From Spongorhabdus nitratireducens (lineage in GTDB: Bacteria > Pseudomonadota > Gammaproteobacteria > Pseudomonadales > Endozoicomonadaceae): a stretch of 64,000 bases of DNA. The notes under the pieces were generated by a model. The model saw nothing but the letters and a program-made list of their open reading frames with translations. It did no database searches and was not told where the DNA came from. This document shows positions 17,491 through 26,486 of the stretch, piece after piece. The stretch is from NCBI GenBank assembly GCA_947387575.1, contig CANDOC010000004.1, forward strand, positions 346,430 to 410,429, read 5' to 3'. A program made the translations under genes and the position numbers. The stretch's first letter is position 1; each line of letters starts with the position of its first letter.

Positions 17491-17694
17491 ATGAAGTACA
17501 ACAATATCCGCCGGCTCTATTACCTTGCTGTTTTTCTGCTGATGGCTGTTTCAGTGCCCTGGTATCGTACCCCCGGGCAGGAGACTGAACTGATCCGGGG
17601 CTTTCCTGACTGGGTTGTTATTGCCTTCGGTTGTTACTTCACCATTGCAACACTGAATATGTTGTTATGGTTTTTTTCCAGAACGGAGCGATAA
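17491..17694 (+). CDS. Small membrane protein paired with a sodium:solute symporter (DUF3311-like)
   Basis: A 67-aa protein with two hydrophobic helices (about residues 7-23 and 41-60) joined by a short loop that includes PWYRTPGQETELIRGFPDW. Small two-helix proteins like this (DUF3311 and relatives) often precede SSS-family symporters and are thought to be accessory subunits. Here the symporter starts 3 nt after the stop, so the pair is almost certainly translated together. ATG 17491 is preferred because the hydrophobic family-like part begins there; the frame extends up to ATG 17425, and no start has a strong ribosome site. Confidence 0.65.
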   Translation: MKYNNIRRLYYLAVFLLMAVSVPWYRTPGQETELIRGFPDWVVIAFGCYFTIATLNMLLWFFSRTER

Positions 17695-17697
17695 CTC

Positions 17698-19146
17698 ATG
17701 ATCTCTCCTCTCTGGTTAATCACCACTTATTTCTGCCTGTTGATTCCGCTTTGTGTTATGGCCCGGCGAGCCAGCCGGAATGGCAGCGCCATTGACCATT
17801 ATCTGGCCAGTCGTTCACTCAGCTTTTTTGTGCTGTTCCTGACCCTGTTTGCAACCTGCCTCAGTGGCAATACCCTGATGGGGCATTGTGGTCAGGCCTA
17901 TTATGCCGGCTTTGTCTGGGTGCTTTGTGCCGGACTGTGGGCTGCATCGATGGGTAGTTTTCACCTGTTGGTGCCGAAAATGAGACCACTGGCTGTCCGG
18001 CATAATTTTGTGACGCCTGGAGACTGGTTGCGGTTTCGTTTTCCCGGGCAGAAGAGTGGCTGCTGGCTGCGTCAGCTGACGGCATTCTGCTTGTGTGTGG
18101 CAATGGGTAATTTTCTGTTTTCCCAGCTGAAGGCCGCCGGGGAAATTATGGCACTCATGACCAATGATCAGATTTCCTACGAACTGGGTGTCATTCTGTT
18201 TGCTGTTGTGATTCTGGTGTATGACTCGCTGGGTGGCCTGAGAGCTGTAGCATGGACTGATGTGTTTCAGGGGCTGATTATCCTGCTGGGATTGCTTTTG
18301 CTGGTGATATGGCTTGGCGGGCAGTCAGATAATCTTGCACAGTTTGGAGAGCAGGTTACCAGTCATAAACCTGAAGCGGCGCTGGTGCCAGACCGGGCGG
18401 CACAGATTAAATGGGTTAGTTTGCTGTTGATGGCCTATATGTCGGTCGTTATCTATCCCCAGTCGATGCAACGGATTTTTGCTGCGTCCAGTCATAAAGT
18501 ACTAAACCGGTCTTTCGGATTAATGAGTATTTTGGGGGTAGGGTCGAGTGCGCTGGTTCTGGTTATCGGCTGGTGTGCAATATCCATGGTTGACCCGAAT
18601 GTGATACATAACCGGGATCAGGTATTACCTTATATCCTCGAACTATGGGCGCAAAGCAGCACTTTTGGCCGCCTGGCTGCCAACCTGACGCTACTGGCCG
18701 TTTTTGCCGCCATTATGTCGACAGCAGACTCTTTGCTGCTGACGCTGGTTTCTATCTTCAAGCATGATTTTGTTTTGGCTTCTGACCGCCAGACGCTGAG
18801 CAAGGATTACTGGATTGCCATTGTGGTCATGGGAATTATCACTGCATTTGCCCTGAATCGTGATATTACCCTTTGGCGGTTGCTGGAGTTCAAACTGGAG
18901 CTGCTTATACAGTGCTTTCCGACGTTTGTAATAGCCCTTCACTATCGTCGCTTGCCTGCTCAACCTTATCTTGCCGGTCTGGTTTGCGGCTTGGTCTTTC
19001 TGATTGCCAGTCTGGTTTGCGGGATAACGTCGTTTGGTGGACTGAGTGCTGGATTGGTTGGATTAGCTGTAAATCTGATGGTTATTTTTATCGTGTCGAG
19101 ATGGTGCCGGAATCGGGAGTGGCCGGGTAACCCTGTAGCGGATTAG
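17698..19146 (+). CDS. Sodium:solute symporter family (SSS) transporter
   Basis: A 482-aa inner-membrane transporter with about 13 hydrophobic helices. Family features include the N-terminal DHYLASRSL, then TCLSGNTLMG, YDSLGGLRAVAWTDVFQG (a conserved SSS signature) and AAIMSTADSLLLTLVSIFKHD. It should carry an organic solute with sodium; proline, pantothenate or short carboxylates are typical for relatives but the substrate cannot be read here. It is the second gene of a two-gene unit with the small membrane protein. It converges on the cytochrome b561 gene with only 30 nt between stops. Confidence 0.87.
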   Translation: MISPLWLITTYFCLLIPLCVMARRASRNGSAIDHYLASRSLSFFVLFLTLFATCLSGNTLMGHCGQAYYAGFVWVLCAGLWAASMGSFHLLVPKMRPLAVRHNFVTPGDWLRFRFPGQKSGCWLRQLTAFCLCVAMGNFLFSQLKAAGEIMALMTNDQISYELGVILFAVVILVYDSLGGLRAVAWTDVFQGLIILLGLLLLVIWLGGQSDNLAQFGEQVTSHKPEAALVPDRAAQIKWVSLLLMAYMSVVIYPQSMQRIFAASSHKVLNRSFGLMSILGVGSSALVLVIGWCAISMVDPNVIHNRDQVLPYILELWAQSSTFGRLAANLTLLAVFAAIMSTADSLLLTLVSIFKHDFVLASDRQTLSKDYWIAIVVMGIITAFALNRDITLWRLLEFKLELLIQCFPTFVIALHYRRLPAQPYLAGLVCGLVFLIASLVCGITSFGGLSAGLVGLAVNLMVIFIVSRWCRNREWPGNPVAD

Positions 19147-19176
19147 CCGGGCCACGCCCTAAAAAGAGCTGATACT

Positions 19177-19713
19177 TCAGAGCATACGTTTCAGCGAGTC
19201 ATGATCCGGGTGGTCAAACATACGGTGCTTGATCACGGCCAGTAAATGAACAGCAATCACGCCTAGCAGAACATAGGGAATCACTTCATGAATATCATGC
19301 AGCAGTGAAGCCAGCTCCTTGTCCTTCTCTACCAGATTGGGCAATACCCAGCCGAACATGGCCACTTCTCTGCCCGGTGCCGCTGCCGACATCAGGTAGC
19401 CACTGGCCGGGACCAGAAACATCAATAGATAAAGCAGTGTGTGACCGAGATGAGCCAGACCTTTTTCAATCTTTGGCATAGTCGATGGGAGGGGGGGGAT
19501 CTTGCTGAATAGCCGAATTACAATCCGCAGCACCAGCAGAAACAGAATCAGTACCCCGAATGATTTGTGCCAAGGGTAAATGTCGTATTTGTAATCAACT
19601 GACTTATCCAGCCCGGCCATAAACCAGCCACTGGCAATCAATCCGAGAATGGCGATAGCCATCAGCCAGTGGATAGCTCTCATCATCAGAGAATATCTGT
19701 GAGGTGCGCTCAT
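19177..19713 (-). CDS. Cytochrome b561 (CybB family)
   Basis: A 178-aa di-heme b-type cytochrome with four membrane helices. Heme ligand histidines are seen in HWLMAIAILG (helix 1), WHKSFGV (helix 2), LGHTLLYLLMFLVP (helix 3) and DIHEVIPYVLLGVIAVHLLAVIKH (helix 4). The length matches E. coli CybB (176 aa). Such proteins act as superoxide:ubiquinone oxidoreductases or pass electrons in the inner membrane. It has its own promoter region on the minus strand and no clear operon partner. Confidence 0.9.
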   Translation of the reverse strand: MSAPHRYSLMMRAIHWLMAIAILGLIASGWFMAGLDKSVDYKYDIYPWHKSFGVLILFLLVLRIVIRLFSKIPPLPSTMPKIEKGLAHLGHTLLYLLMFLVPASGYLMSAAAPGREVAMFGWVLPNLVEKDKELASLLHDIHEVIPYVLLGVIAVHLLAVIKHRMFDHPDHDSLKRML

Positions 19714-19865
19714 TTTGGTCCCTGCCGTGGTCGGTTATTTTTGTGCCTCTTCTATTAATTACCCTAGACGATTCTGAAGCAGTTTTTTGACGCTGGTTCT
19801 TTTGTAATTCCTGTCGCGGCCGATCTTTTTTGTGAATAACTCCGATTTACAGGGATGAGAAGGAA

Positions 19866-21179
19866 ATGATGTTCAGAATTGCAGCCGCATTGTTGCTGCT
19901 GGCGGGTTCAGCAGCCCAGGCTACCAATGGATATTTTTCGCACGGTATCAGTTTGAGTGAAAAGGGTCGTGCAGGTGCTGGTGTCGCTTATGGTCAGGAC
20001 AGTGTCATGGCCGGACTCAACCCGGCGGCTCTCGGGCTGGCCGAGAACGGCTATGAGCTGGGTGTTTCAATGTTTTCACCGCACCGGGAATATCAGTCCC
20101 GGGGGAATGCTTCCAGAGTCTTTGTCTCACCACAGCAGTTTACCTTCAGTGTGGGAGATGGTTATCAGCAGGCTGACAGCCGCAACACTTTCTTTGCGAT
20201 TCCCTTTGCCGGTTATCGCTGGGGTATCAATGACCGCCTGGCTCTTGGGCTCTCCTTCTACGGTCATGGTGGTATGAATACTGAATTCAAGGGTGGTCAG
20301 GCCTGGATGGGACCGCAGCCACTCCCTGGAACGCTGGGTGGAGGCAAAACCGGGGTTGATATGGCGCAGGCATTCTCCAGCTTTAATGCCTCATGGAAGC
20401 TGAATGACAATGTTGTATTCGGAGCCAGTCTGATCGGGGCGGTACAGCGCTTTAAAGCTTATGGTCTGAGTCGTTTTGCCGGTTTCTCCACAGACGGAAG
20501 CCATCTGACGGATAAGGGCTATGACTACTCTTCCGGTTTTGGCTTCAAGCTGGGCGTTATGGCCAATGTCATGCCTGATGTGACGCTGGGTGCTTCCTGG
20601 CAGCCACGGATTCGAATGAGCCGGTTTGACCGTTATGCCGGACTTTTTGCCGACAAGGGTCGGTTTGATATTCCTGAAACCTGGAATCTTGGCATGGCAT
20701 GGAATATTAACCCGGAACATGTAGTGATGTTTGATGTTCAGAGAATCCGCTACAGCAAGGTCAGTTCGGTCGGTAATGGTATGGATCAGCTGGTGAATCG
20801 CTGTATGCGCGGGGATACCTCAGGCTGCCTGGGTGGAAAAAATGGTGCCGGCTTTGGCTGGCGGGATATGACCGTTTACAAGCTGGGTTATGAGTGGCAA
20901 GTCAAAAATGACCTGAGATTGCGGGCTGGTATCAGTACTACAACCCAGCCGGTTCAGAAACAGGATGTCCTGTTTAATATTCTGGCACCGGGCATTATGG
21001 AAGAACATTACACCATGGGGCTGGACTGGAACCTGCAGCCTGAGAGCCGGCTGTCTGTTGCCGTAATGTATGCGCCGGAAGTGACCGTGAAAGGTCAGAA
21101 TGTATTTGACCCGGCCCAGACCATTGCCCTGAAGATGTATCAGTGGGAACTGACAGTCGGCTATCGTCACAGCTTCTGA
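19866..21179 (+). CDS. FadL/OmpP1-family outer membrane transport protein
   Basis: A 437-aa outer-membrane barrel for hydrophobic compounds such as long-chain fatty acids or hydrocarbons. The signal peptide is MMFRIAAALLLLAGSAAQA and the mature N-terminus TNGYFSHGISLSEKGRAGAGVA carries the family hatch with the NPA motif (GLNPAAL). The protein ends GYRHSF with the terminal Phe of BAM substrates. AGAAGGAA is directly before ATG 19866, with ATG 19869 also possible. A histidine kinase gene follows 47 nt later with no terminator between, so they may be co-transcribed. Terpenes degraded by the atu pathway would be one possible cargo; this is speculative. Confidence 0.88.
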   Translation: MMFRIAAALLLLAGSAAQATNGYFSHGISLSEKGRAGAGVAYGQDSVMAGLNPAALGLAENGYELGVSMFSPHREYQSRGNASRVFVSPQQFTFSVGDGYQQADSRNTFFAIPFAGYRWGINDRLALGLSFYGHGGMNTEFKGGQAWMGPQPLPGTLGGGKTGVDMAQAFSSFNASWKLNDNVVFGASLIGAVQRFKAYGLSRFAGFSTDGSHLTDKGYDYSSGFGFKLGVMANVMPDVTLGASWQPRIRMSRFDRYAGLFADKGRFDIPETWNLGMAWNINPEHVVMFDVQRIRYSKVSSVGNGMDQLVNRCMRGDTSGCLGGKNGAGFGWRDMTVYKLGYEWQVKNDLRLRAGISTTTQPVQKQDVLFNILAPGIMEEHYTMGLDWNLQPESRLSVAVMYAPEVTVKGQNVFDPAQTIALKMYQWELTVGYRHSF

Positions 21180-21226
21180 CAGGTATTGATACTTTCAGAT
21201 AAACAGCTCGTTCAGGGAAAGGCTGA

Positions 21227-23221
21227 ATGCTGCAAGGGATAAATTGTCGTCTGGTAATGTCTGTGCTGCACACCCTGCTGCTTGCGGCAGGGTGTATGTT
21301 GTTTAGCGGACAGACAATAGCAAAAAAGCTGGTGCTGGATGATATCAGGCAGTCAGTAAACCTGTCCGAGTATGTTGAATATCTGGTTGATGAAGAGGCT
21401 GAGTGGCGTGTAGAACAACTCAGCCAATCGGCCCTTTCAGAACAATTCAAACCTGCTGATGGTAATACCATCAATGGCGGCATGACCCGTTCAGTCTATT
21501 GGCTGCGGCTTAACCTGATGCAAATGGCTGACGAACCGGGTGCATCTGTTCGCTGGCTGCTGGAGATGGCCTATCCGCTGGTTGATGAAATGACAGTTTA
21601 TCTGCCATCGCCGAAGGGAGGCTTCACCGTTCACCAGCAGGGTGACCTGCAACCCTTCAAATTGAGAGATGTACAGCACCCGCACCTTCTATTACCACTG
21701 ACTTTACCTGCAGGTGTTGAAACGCCGGTTTATATCAGGCTGGTGTCTGGTGATTCGATGCAGATACCACTGATGCTGTGGAAGCCATTGGCGTATATCG
21801 AGCATGCGTCTGCGATCGCTTATGTGTTCGGTATGATTTATGGCGTTCTGGCGGTGATGTTTCTGTATAACTTGTTCCTGTTTATCTCGGTACGGGACCT
21901 CAGCTACCTCTATTACATTCTCTGTATTGCGTCGTTTGGCTTGCATCAGGTAGCCGCCAATGGTGTAGGTTATGCCTATTTATGGCCGGACTGGCCCTGG
22001 TGGCAAAATATCTCCGGTCCTTTCCTGATTGGTGGTACAGAAGTATTTGCGGCACTGTTCGCCCGCAGTTTTCTTAATACTGAACAACATGCCCCGACAC
22101 TGGATAAGATGTTGAAAGCGCTGGCTGTAGCCGGTGCCGGCGTCATGCTGGTTTCGCTGTTTGTCGATCATTTCTGGGCTATGTGGTTGGCTATCGCTGT
22201 TGCCCTGCCGCATATTCCCACCATGCTGACGGTAGGTATTCGTTGTGCCATGAGTGGCAACCACTCAGCTCGCTATTTTGTTGTGGCCTGGTTTGCTTTT
22301 CTGGCTGGTGGCGGCATATATATGATGATGCTGCTGGGGCTGCTTCCCAATAATGATTTCACCAATTATTCCGTACAGGTTGGTCAGACAATAGAAGTCA
22401 CATTGCTGTCACTGGCCTTGGCCGATCGTATCAACCGGCTAAGGGAAGAAAAGATTGCTTTCGAAACCCATGCACGCGAGCAGCTGGAAGAAGTAAATGC
22501 TGCACTGCAGGAAAGTAACCGGCTGAAAGATGATTTCCTGCACACCGTAACACATGAACTCAGAACACCAATGAATGGTGTGATGGGTATGCTCGATCTG
22601 ATGAAGGTCGAGGATGATCCTGAGTCTATGCAGGAGTTGTTGGGTGTGGCATCACAGTCAGCCGATGAAATGCTGCATATCGTGAACAGTATCCTGACTC
22701 TGGTTGAGCTTCAGTCAGGGCAGCAAACCAAGCAACCATCAGCCTTTACCGTTACAGATATAGTGAAACCTCTGGCAGACCGTTACCAGCCTTTGTGCAA
22801 TGAAAAATCATTGCAGTGGAGGGCTGATGTCGAGGATATCGGCGAAATCAAGTTAGAGGGTGATCATGGCAAGATTTCACAGATACTGGAGTGCCTGCTT
22901 AGTAATGCCATCAAGTTTACCGAGCAGGGCGAAATAGCTTTGGAAATATCACTGGCTGAAGATGAGTCTGAAGCCGCCAAGCTGAATTTTGAAGTCAGAG
23001 ACACCGGTATTGGTATGTCTTCGGAAGTAAAAGACAGCATCTACAAGGCATTTGAGCAAGTGGACGGCAGTATGAGCCGTCGCTTCGGCGGCCTGGGCCT
23101 GGGACTGGCTTTAGCCCAGGCGCTGGTGGAGGTATTGGATGGAAAACTGAGTCATGATTCGGAACCTGACAAAGGTACTGTTTTCCATCTGAGCATTCCT
23201 GTAGTCCGAACAGTTGCTTAA
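21227..23221 (+). CDS. 7TMR-DISM sensor histidine kinase
   Basis: A 664-aa membrane sensor. After a signal peptide (to ~residue 32) comes a periplasmic 7TMR-DISMED2 domain (~40-180, a carbohydrate-binding-like fold). The seven-helix 7TM-DISM region (~185-395) follows, then a short coiled coil, the HisKA box HTVTHELRTPMNGVMG (His ~443) and HATPase_c with NAIKFT, DTGIGM and FGGLGLGLALAQALV. There is no receiver domain and no response regulator gene next door, so its partner is elsewhere. It follows the FadL-like gene closely, which suggests envelope or substrate sensing. Confidence 0.9.
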   Translation: MLQGINCRLVMSVLHTLLLAAGCMLFSGQTIAKKLVLDDIRQSVNLSEYVEYLVDEEAEWRVEQLSQSALSEQFKPADGNTINGGMTRSVYWLRLNLMQMADEPGASVRWLLEMAYPLVDEMTVYLPSPKGGFTVHQQGDLQPFKLRDVQHPHLLLPLTLPAGVETPVYIRLVSGDSMQIPLMLWKPLAYIEHASAIAYVFGMIYGVLAVMFLYNLFLFISVRDLSYLYYILCIASFGLHQVAANGVGYAYLWPDWPWWQNISGPFLIGGTEVFAALFARSFLNTEQHAPTLDKMLKALAVAGAGVMLVSLFVDHFWAMWLAIAVALPHIPTMLTVGIRCAMSGNHSARYFVVAWFAFLAGGGIYMMMLLGLLPNNDFTNYSVQVGQTIEVTLLSLALADRINRLREEKIAFETHAREQLEEVNAALQESNRLKDDFLHTVTHELRTPMNGVMGMLDLMKVEDDPESMQELLGVASQSADEMLHIVNSILTLVELQSGQQTKQPSAFTVTDIVKPLADRYQPLCNEKSLQWRADVEDIGEIKLEGDHGKISQILECLLSNAIKFTEQGEIALEISLAEDESEAAKLNFEVRDTGIGMSSEVKDSIYKAFEQVDGSMSRRFGGLGLGLALAQALVEVLDGKLSHDSEPDKGTVFHLSIPVVRTVA

Positions 23222-23238
23222 GCCTGTTACTTTTGACG

Positions 23239-23862
23239 TTATAGTTTGACCTCTCGCCATTCACCCGGTTGTAGCTTTTCCAGTGACCATGGACCTATTT
23301 TACTCCGTATCAGCCGCAGTGTTGGAAATCCTGCCGCAGCAGTCATTCGGCGCACCTGTCGGTTACGTCCTTCCTTGATGGTCAGCTCAAGCCAGCAATC
23401 TGGCACAGATTTGCGTTCACGCACCGGAGGAATCCTTGGCCAGACGGATGGCGGGTCAATTCGCTTGACGCTGGCCGGCAAAGTTATGCCATCTTTGAGC
23501 TCAATCCCCTTGCGCAGCTGTTCCAGATCACTCTCTTCAGGAATACCTTCGACCTGAACCCAGTAGGTTTTTGCCATTTTCTGCTTCGGGTTGGCAATTT
23601 TGTGCTGCAGCTGGCCATCGTTAGTTAGCAGCAACAGGCCTTCACTGTCTCGATCGAGGCGGCCCGCAGCGTAGACACCGGGGATATCAATAAAGTCTTT
23701 CAGAGTTTTCCGCCCATTCTCATCAGTAAACTGGCAGAGAACATCGAATGGTTTGTTAAAAGCGATCAGTCGGGCAGGACCCGTTGGTTTTTTATTTTGA
23801 GGACGTCGCCGGGGGTTGAATCCGGGAGTTGGTTTGCGCGGGTTTCGCGGCTTGAATGACAT
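23239..23862 (-). CDS. rluE: 23S rRNA pseudouridine(2457) synthase RluE
   Basis: A 207-aa RsuA-family pseudouridine synthase. The catalytic motif [17 protein letters not shown] (~residue 67) has the essential Asp. KTYWVQVEG, the [11 protein letters not shown] signature (~165) and SKIGPWSLE fit RluE better than RluB or RsuA. There is no S4 domain; the first 28 residues are a basic Pro/Arg-rich tail, typical of RluE. It acts on U2457 of 23S rRNA. It converges on the histidine kinase gene with 17 nt between. Confidence 0.88.
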   Translation of the reverse strand: MSFKPRNPRKPTPGFNPRRRPQNKKPTGPARLIAFNKPFDVLCQFTDENGRKTLKDFIDIPGVYAAGRLDRDSEGLLLLTNDGQLQHKIANPKQKMAKTYWVQVEGIPEESDLEQLRKGIELKDGITLPASVKRIDPPSVWPRIPPVRERKSVPDCWLELTIKEGRNRQVRRMTAAAGFPTLRLIRSKIGPWSLEKLQPGEWREVKL

Positions 23863-24062
23863 AGTGATGCAGCTGTACGGGTCTTTAATGATAGAGGACA
23901 GTGATTATATCAGTCGTAATGCCAAACCGGTTGAAATCACGTGGATAAATTATCGGCTCAAGGCACGGAAGTTGATAAAAGCAGAAGGTATTTGTTCGGA
24001 ATCAGGTTAGCGAATCGTGGATCAGTGCGCATTTTAAAACTTTATCTGCACACCATAATAGA

Positions 24063-24203
24063 GCCTGTAGATAAGCGCTGTTCCGTACTTATCTCCACGG
24101 GCAGGGCATGTGATATTTAATCCCCTCCTGAATATCAGTTTGCCCTGTCATGTTCGTTCTTGTGCTGATTTGGCCCCGTGTTTAACGACACGGGGCTTTT
24201 TTT
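24063..24203 (+). ncRNA. Candidate small RNA with anti-Shine-Dalgarno loop
   Basis: No gene occupies 23863-24227, yet the plus strand shows three consecutive hairpins ending in a strong terminator. Hairpin 1 pairs AGATAAG (24069-24075) with CTTATCT (24088-24094), extended by GCC/GGC. Hairpin 2 pairs CAGGGCA-TG-TGATATT (24102-24117) with AATATCA-GTT-TGCCCTG (24131-24147). Its loop shows CCCCTCC (24122-24128), a perfect complement of a strong Shine-Dalgarno sequence. Hairpin 3 is the terminator. A -10-like CATAAT lies at 24054-24059. C-rich CCUCC loops are known in sRNAs that block translation. The 5' end is a guess. Confidence 0.6.
24173..24203 (+). terminator. Intrinsic terminator of the candidate small RNA
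   Basis: Perfect 8-bp stem GCCCCGTG / CACGGGGC with an 8-nt loop and seven T residues. It points along the plus strand, where no protein gene lies upstream, and is 25 nt from the end of the convergent dnr gene. Confidence 0.9.
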
Positions 24204-24227
24204 ATTGCTTGTTCCTATCGTTATTCA

Positions 24228-24899
24228 TTATTCGTAATGAAGCAGCCGCTCATCATCCAGAATTGTCACCTGACGCCCATCTACCGCAATAATATTATCA
24301 TCGGACAGTTTGCGCATGATGCGGGAAAAGGTCTCGGGCTGGATTGATAAGCGGGCGGCAATCAGCCGTTTTGGAATGGGCAGATCGATTTCCGGCTGCT
24401 CTGTCCTACTCTGAATCAGGTAACGCACAACACGGTGCGTCGTATTCTTCAGCGACAGTGTTTCAATCTCATTGATTCTTTGATGCAGCCGTATACTCAG
24501 CTTTCCCAATAATGCCATGGCGAGCTCGCTATTGTTTTTTAACAGCTGCTGATAGGTCTTGTTGGAAAAGGAAAACAGCTGGGATGAAGCCAGTGCCTGG
24601 GCATTCACCAGATAGTTTTTTTTATCCAGAAACATAATGGCTTCGGCAAATGTTTCATGGGGTCCGATCAGTTCCAGCACTTTTTCATTACCGTCCGGGG
24701 AAACCCGGTACAGCTTGATCATGCCGTCGAGCAGGAAATAGAAGTGCTCGGCAGGCTCTCCCTGACGAAACAGCAGGTTGTCCCGCTCAAGATTGATCAG
24801 CTGAGCATCTTTCAGTAACAGGCCCAGTTCATCATCGGTAAAAGATGAGAAAAGATGGTGCTGGAGCAGGGTGCTGGCGTGAACACGCTTGAGTTCCAT
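24228..24899 (-). CDS. dnr: DNR-type Crp/Fnr regulator of denitrification
   Basis: A 223-aa CRP/FNR-family activator that closely resembles Pseudomonas DNR, which senses nitric oxide through heme and turns on nir, nor and nos genes. The cyclic-nucleotide-like sensor barrel covers ~10-125 (FRQGEPAEHFYFLLDGMIKLYR), the dimer helix ~125-155 (HQRINEIETLSLKNTTHRVVRYL) and the HTH ~165-210 (RLIAARLSIQPETFSRIMRKL). The FNR [4Fe-4S] cysteines are absent, which separates it from FNR/ANR. ATG 24899 aligns with the family start (MELKRVH); an upstream TTG at 24923 is unlikely. It is downstream of nnrS on the same strand, with a 212-nt gap. Confidence 0.9.
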   Translation of the reverse strand: MELKRVHASTLLQHHLFSSFTDDELGLLLKDAQLINLERDNLLFRQGEPAEHFYFLLDGMIKLYRVSPDGNEKVLELIGPHETFAEAIMFLDKKNYLVNAQALASSQLFSFSNKTYQQLLKNNSELAMALLGKLSIRLHQRINEIETLSLKNTTHRVVRYLIQSRTEQPEIDLPIPKRLIAARLSIQPETFSRIMRKLSDDNIIAVDGRQVTILDDERLLHYE

Positions 24900-25060
24900 A
24901 GAGAGACAGTCCTTCGCAGTCAAACTGGTCAGGCACCAGCTTCTTCGATGATCGGTTAGTGTATTCTATCCTGCTCAGGATTGTGTACATAGATTGTTTG
25001 CAATAAAAGGCTTTTGTTTCAGCCTGTTACGGAAATATAAGGGGTGATTTTTGAGTGTTG

Positions 25061-25096
25061 AATAACTCGCCTCGATTATTATCAAGGCGAGTTATT
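25061..25096. terminator. Hairpin between nnrS and dnr
   Basis: AATAACTCGCCT (25061-25072) pairs with AGGCGAGTTATT (25085-25096), 12 bp, extended inside by GAT/ATC. T runs are short on both sides. It probably ends the nnrS transcript and separates it from dnr. Confidence 0.5.
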
Positions 25097-25111
25097 TACA
25101 ATGGACTGAAT

Positions 25112-26311
25112 TTATCCGGGGCGGCCATCCACTCTGGGGCGGCTAAGAACAGGCAGATAAACGACAAAGAAAATACCATAGGCTGTCAGCCAGAACGTAA
25201 TACTTGTCATCAGCCAGATATCGTACTGATAGGGCAATACAGCTGGCATCAGTCGTGCAATGGCAGCAACAATGATCAGTCCAAATGCCAGATTAATGGC
25301 TTTACCGCTTTGCAAAGGCCGTCCGGTATGGCCCAGTGATACCCGTGATATCATCGCCAGAACCAGTCCACCAATACCACCGACGGTCAGAGCATGAATC
25401 ATGATGGTGGGTGCTACCGGGGCGCCGGCATAATGAAGGAAGGCAAGCAATAACCCGATTACTATAAACAGATAAGCGGCATGCAGCGACCAGAGCAATG
25501 GGATGGACAGGGTTTTTTGTCCACGCCAGGTCGCAACCCGAATCAGGTTTGCGATACCGGCCAACAGGGCACATAGTGCACTGAGTAACTCCAGCTGCTC
25601 GGCCAGTCCGGCTATAACCAGCACAGTCAACAGTACCAGTGGAAGAATCGAACCCAGCTCAATGACTTTGTATCGGGTGACCGGCGGCAAACCCAGTTTA
25701 TTGGAGGTAAAGAAGGGAATCACGCGCCCGCCAAGAATAACCATCAGCAGAGTTATCAGAAAGATACTGCCATAGGCTCCCTGATACGCCAGAGTGAAAT
25801 CTCCGGTTATAACACCGGCATGCATCAGGGCATTGGCCAGCGCCATCATTAACAGTACCGGCGTGAATACAAGGTTGCGCCACATTTTTACCCGGATCAC
25901 ATAGTTTGCCATCAGTGCTGCAGTGACCAGAGGAAAAGCGACATCGATACCGGCAATCAGAAGTTGTGATATCGAGCCGGGAAACAATAGCAGTATTCGA
26001 CCCGCCAGCCAGAGTGAAAACAGCAATGCCAGCTGAGCGCCTTTAAGTCCGGGAAGGCCGGTCCAAGTCTGCACTGCTGTCAGCAGAAAGCCAGCAATAA
26101 TGGCCAGAGTAAAGCCAAAGATCATTTCATGCATATGCCACCAGAGCATGCCCCCGTAAGGCGCCAGATCAAGGCCATGAAACAGGAACATGCCCCACAG
26201 TAACAGACTGATCAGGCTGAACAGGGCACCGGCCAGAAAGAAAGGGCGAAAGCCGAGACGAAGCAGAGCGGGTATCTGTTCTTCCCGGGCAGGATCCGTA
26301 ATTTGCATCAT
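25112..26311 (-). CDS. nnrS: NnrS family heme-copper membrane protein
   Basis: A 399-aa integral membrane protein with about 12 helices. Family marks are the N-terminal LLRLGFRPFFLAGALFS, then WWHMHEMIFGF, TGLPG, FTSNKLGLPP and RVSLGHTGRPL. Conserved His residues fit the heme and copper ligands found in NnrS of Rhodobacter and Vibrio, where it helps cells tolerate nitric oxide and metabolise it. It lies between nosL and dnr on the same strand, with a degenerate DNR box ~80 nt before its start, so it is probably an NO-induced single gene. ATG 26308 is an equally possible start. Confidence 0.9.
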   Translation of the reverse strand: MMQITDPAREEQIPALLRLGFRPFFLAGALFSLISLLLWGMFLFHGLDLAPYGGMLWWHMHEMIFGFTLAIIAGFLLTAVQTWTGLPGLKGAQLALLFSLWLAGRILLLFPGSISQLLIAGIDVAFPLVTAALMANYVIRVKMWRNLVFTPVLLMMALANALMHAGVITGDFTLAYQGAYGSIFLITLLMVILGGRVIPFFTSNKLGLPPVTRYKVIELGSILPLVLLTVLVIAGLAEQLELLSALCALLAGIANLIRVATWRGQKTLSIPLLWSLHAAYLFIVIGLLLAFLHYAGAPVAPTIMIHALTVGGIGGLVLAMISRVSLGHTGRPLQSGKAINLAFGLIIVAAIARLMPAVLPYQYDIWLMTSITFWLTAYGIFFVVYLPVLSRPRVDGRPG

Positions 26312-26389
26312 GACGACAGCTATCCATATCAGGGGGAGTGTTATCTAACGGATAAACGCAAGAGGATGCAAATCAGGTTGGAAGCAAAC

Positions 26390-26403
26390 ATGATTATGGT
26401 CAA
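26390..26403 (-). promoter_or_regulatory. DNR/FNR-like box upstream of nnrS
   Basis: On the minus strand TTGAC-CATA-ATCAT, 8 of 10 consensus positions, centred about 85 nt before the nnrS ATG. This is similar to the 72-nt distance seen for the nosR box. Confidence 0.45.
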
Positions 26404-26486
26404 GTACAGCCTGAGAGCTGCAGGGCAGGCTAACGTATAAATAGCCTGCCAGTATAAATAGCTGTTGTATGATGCTTTATAACAGA

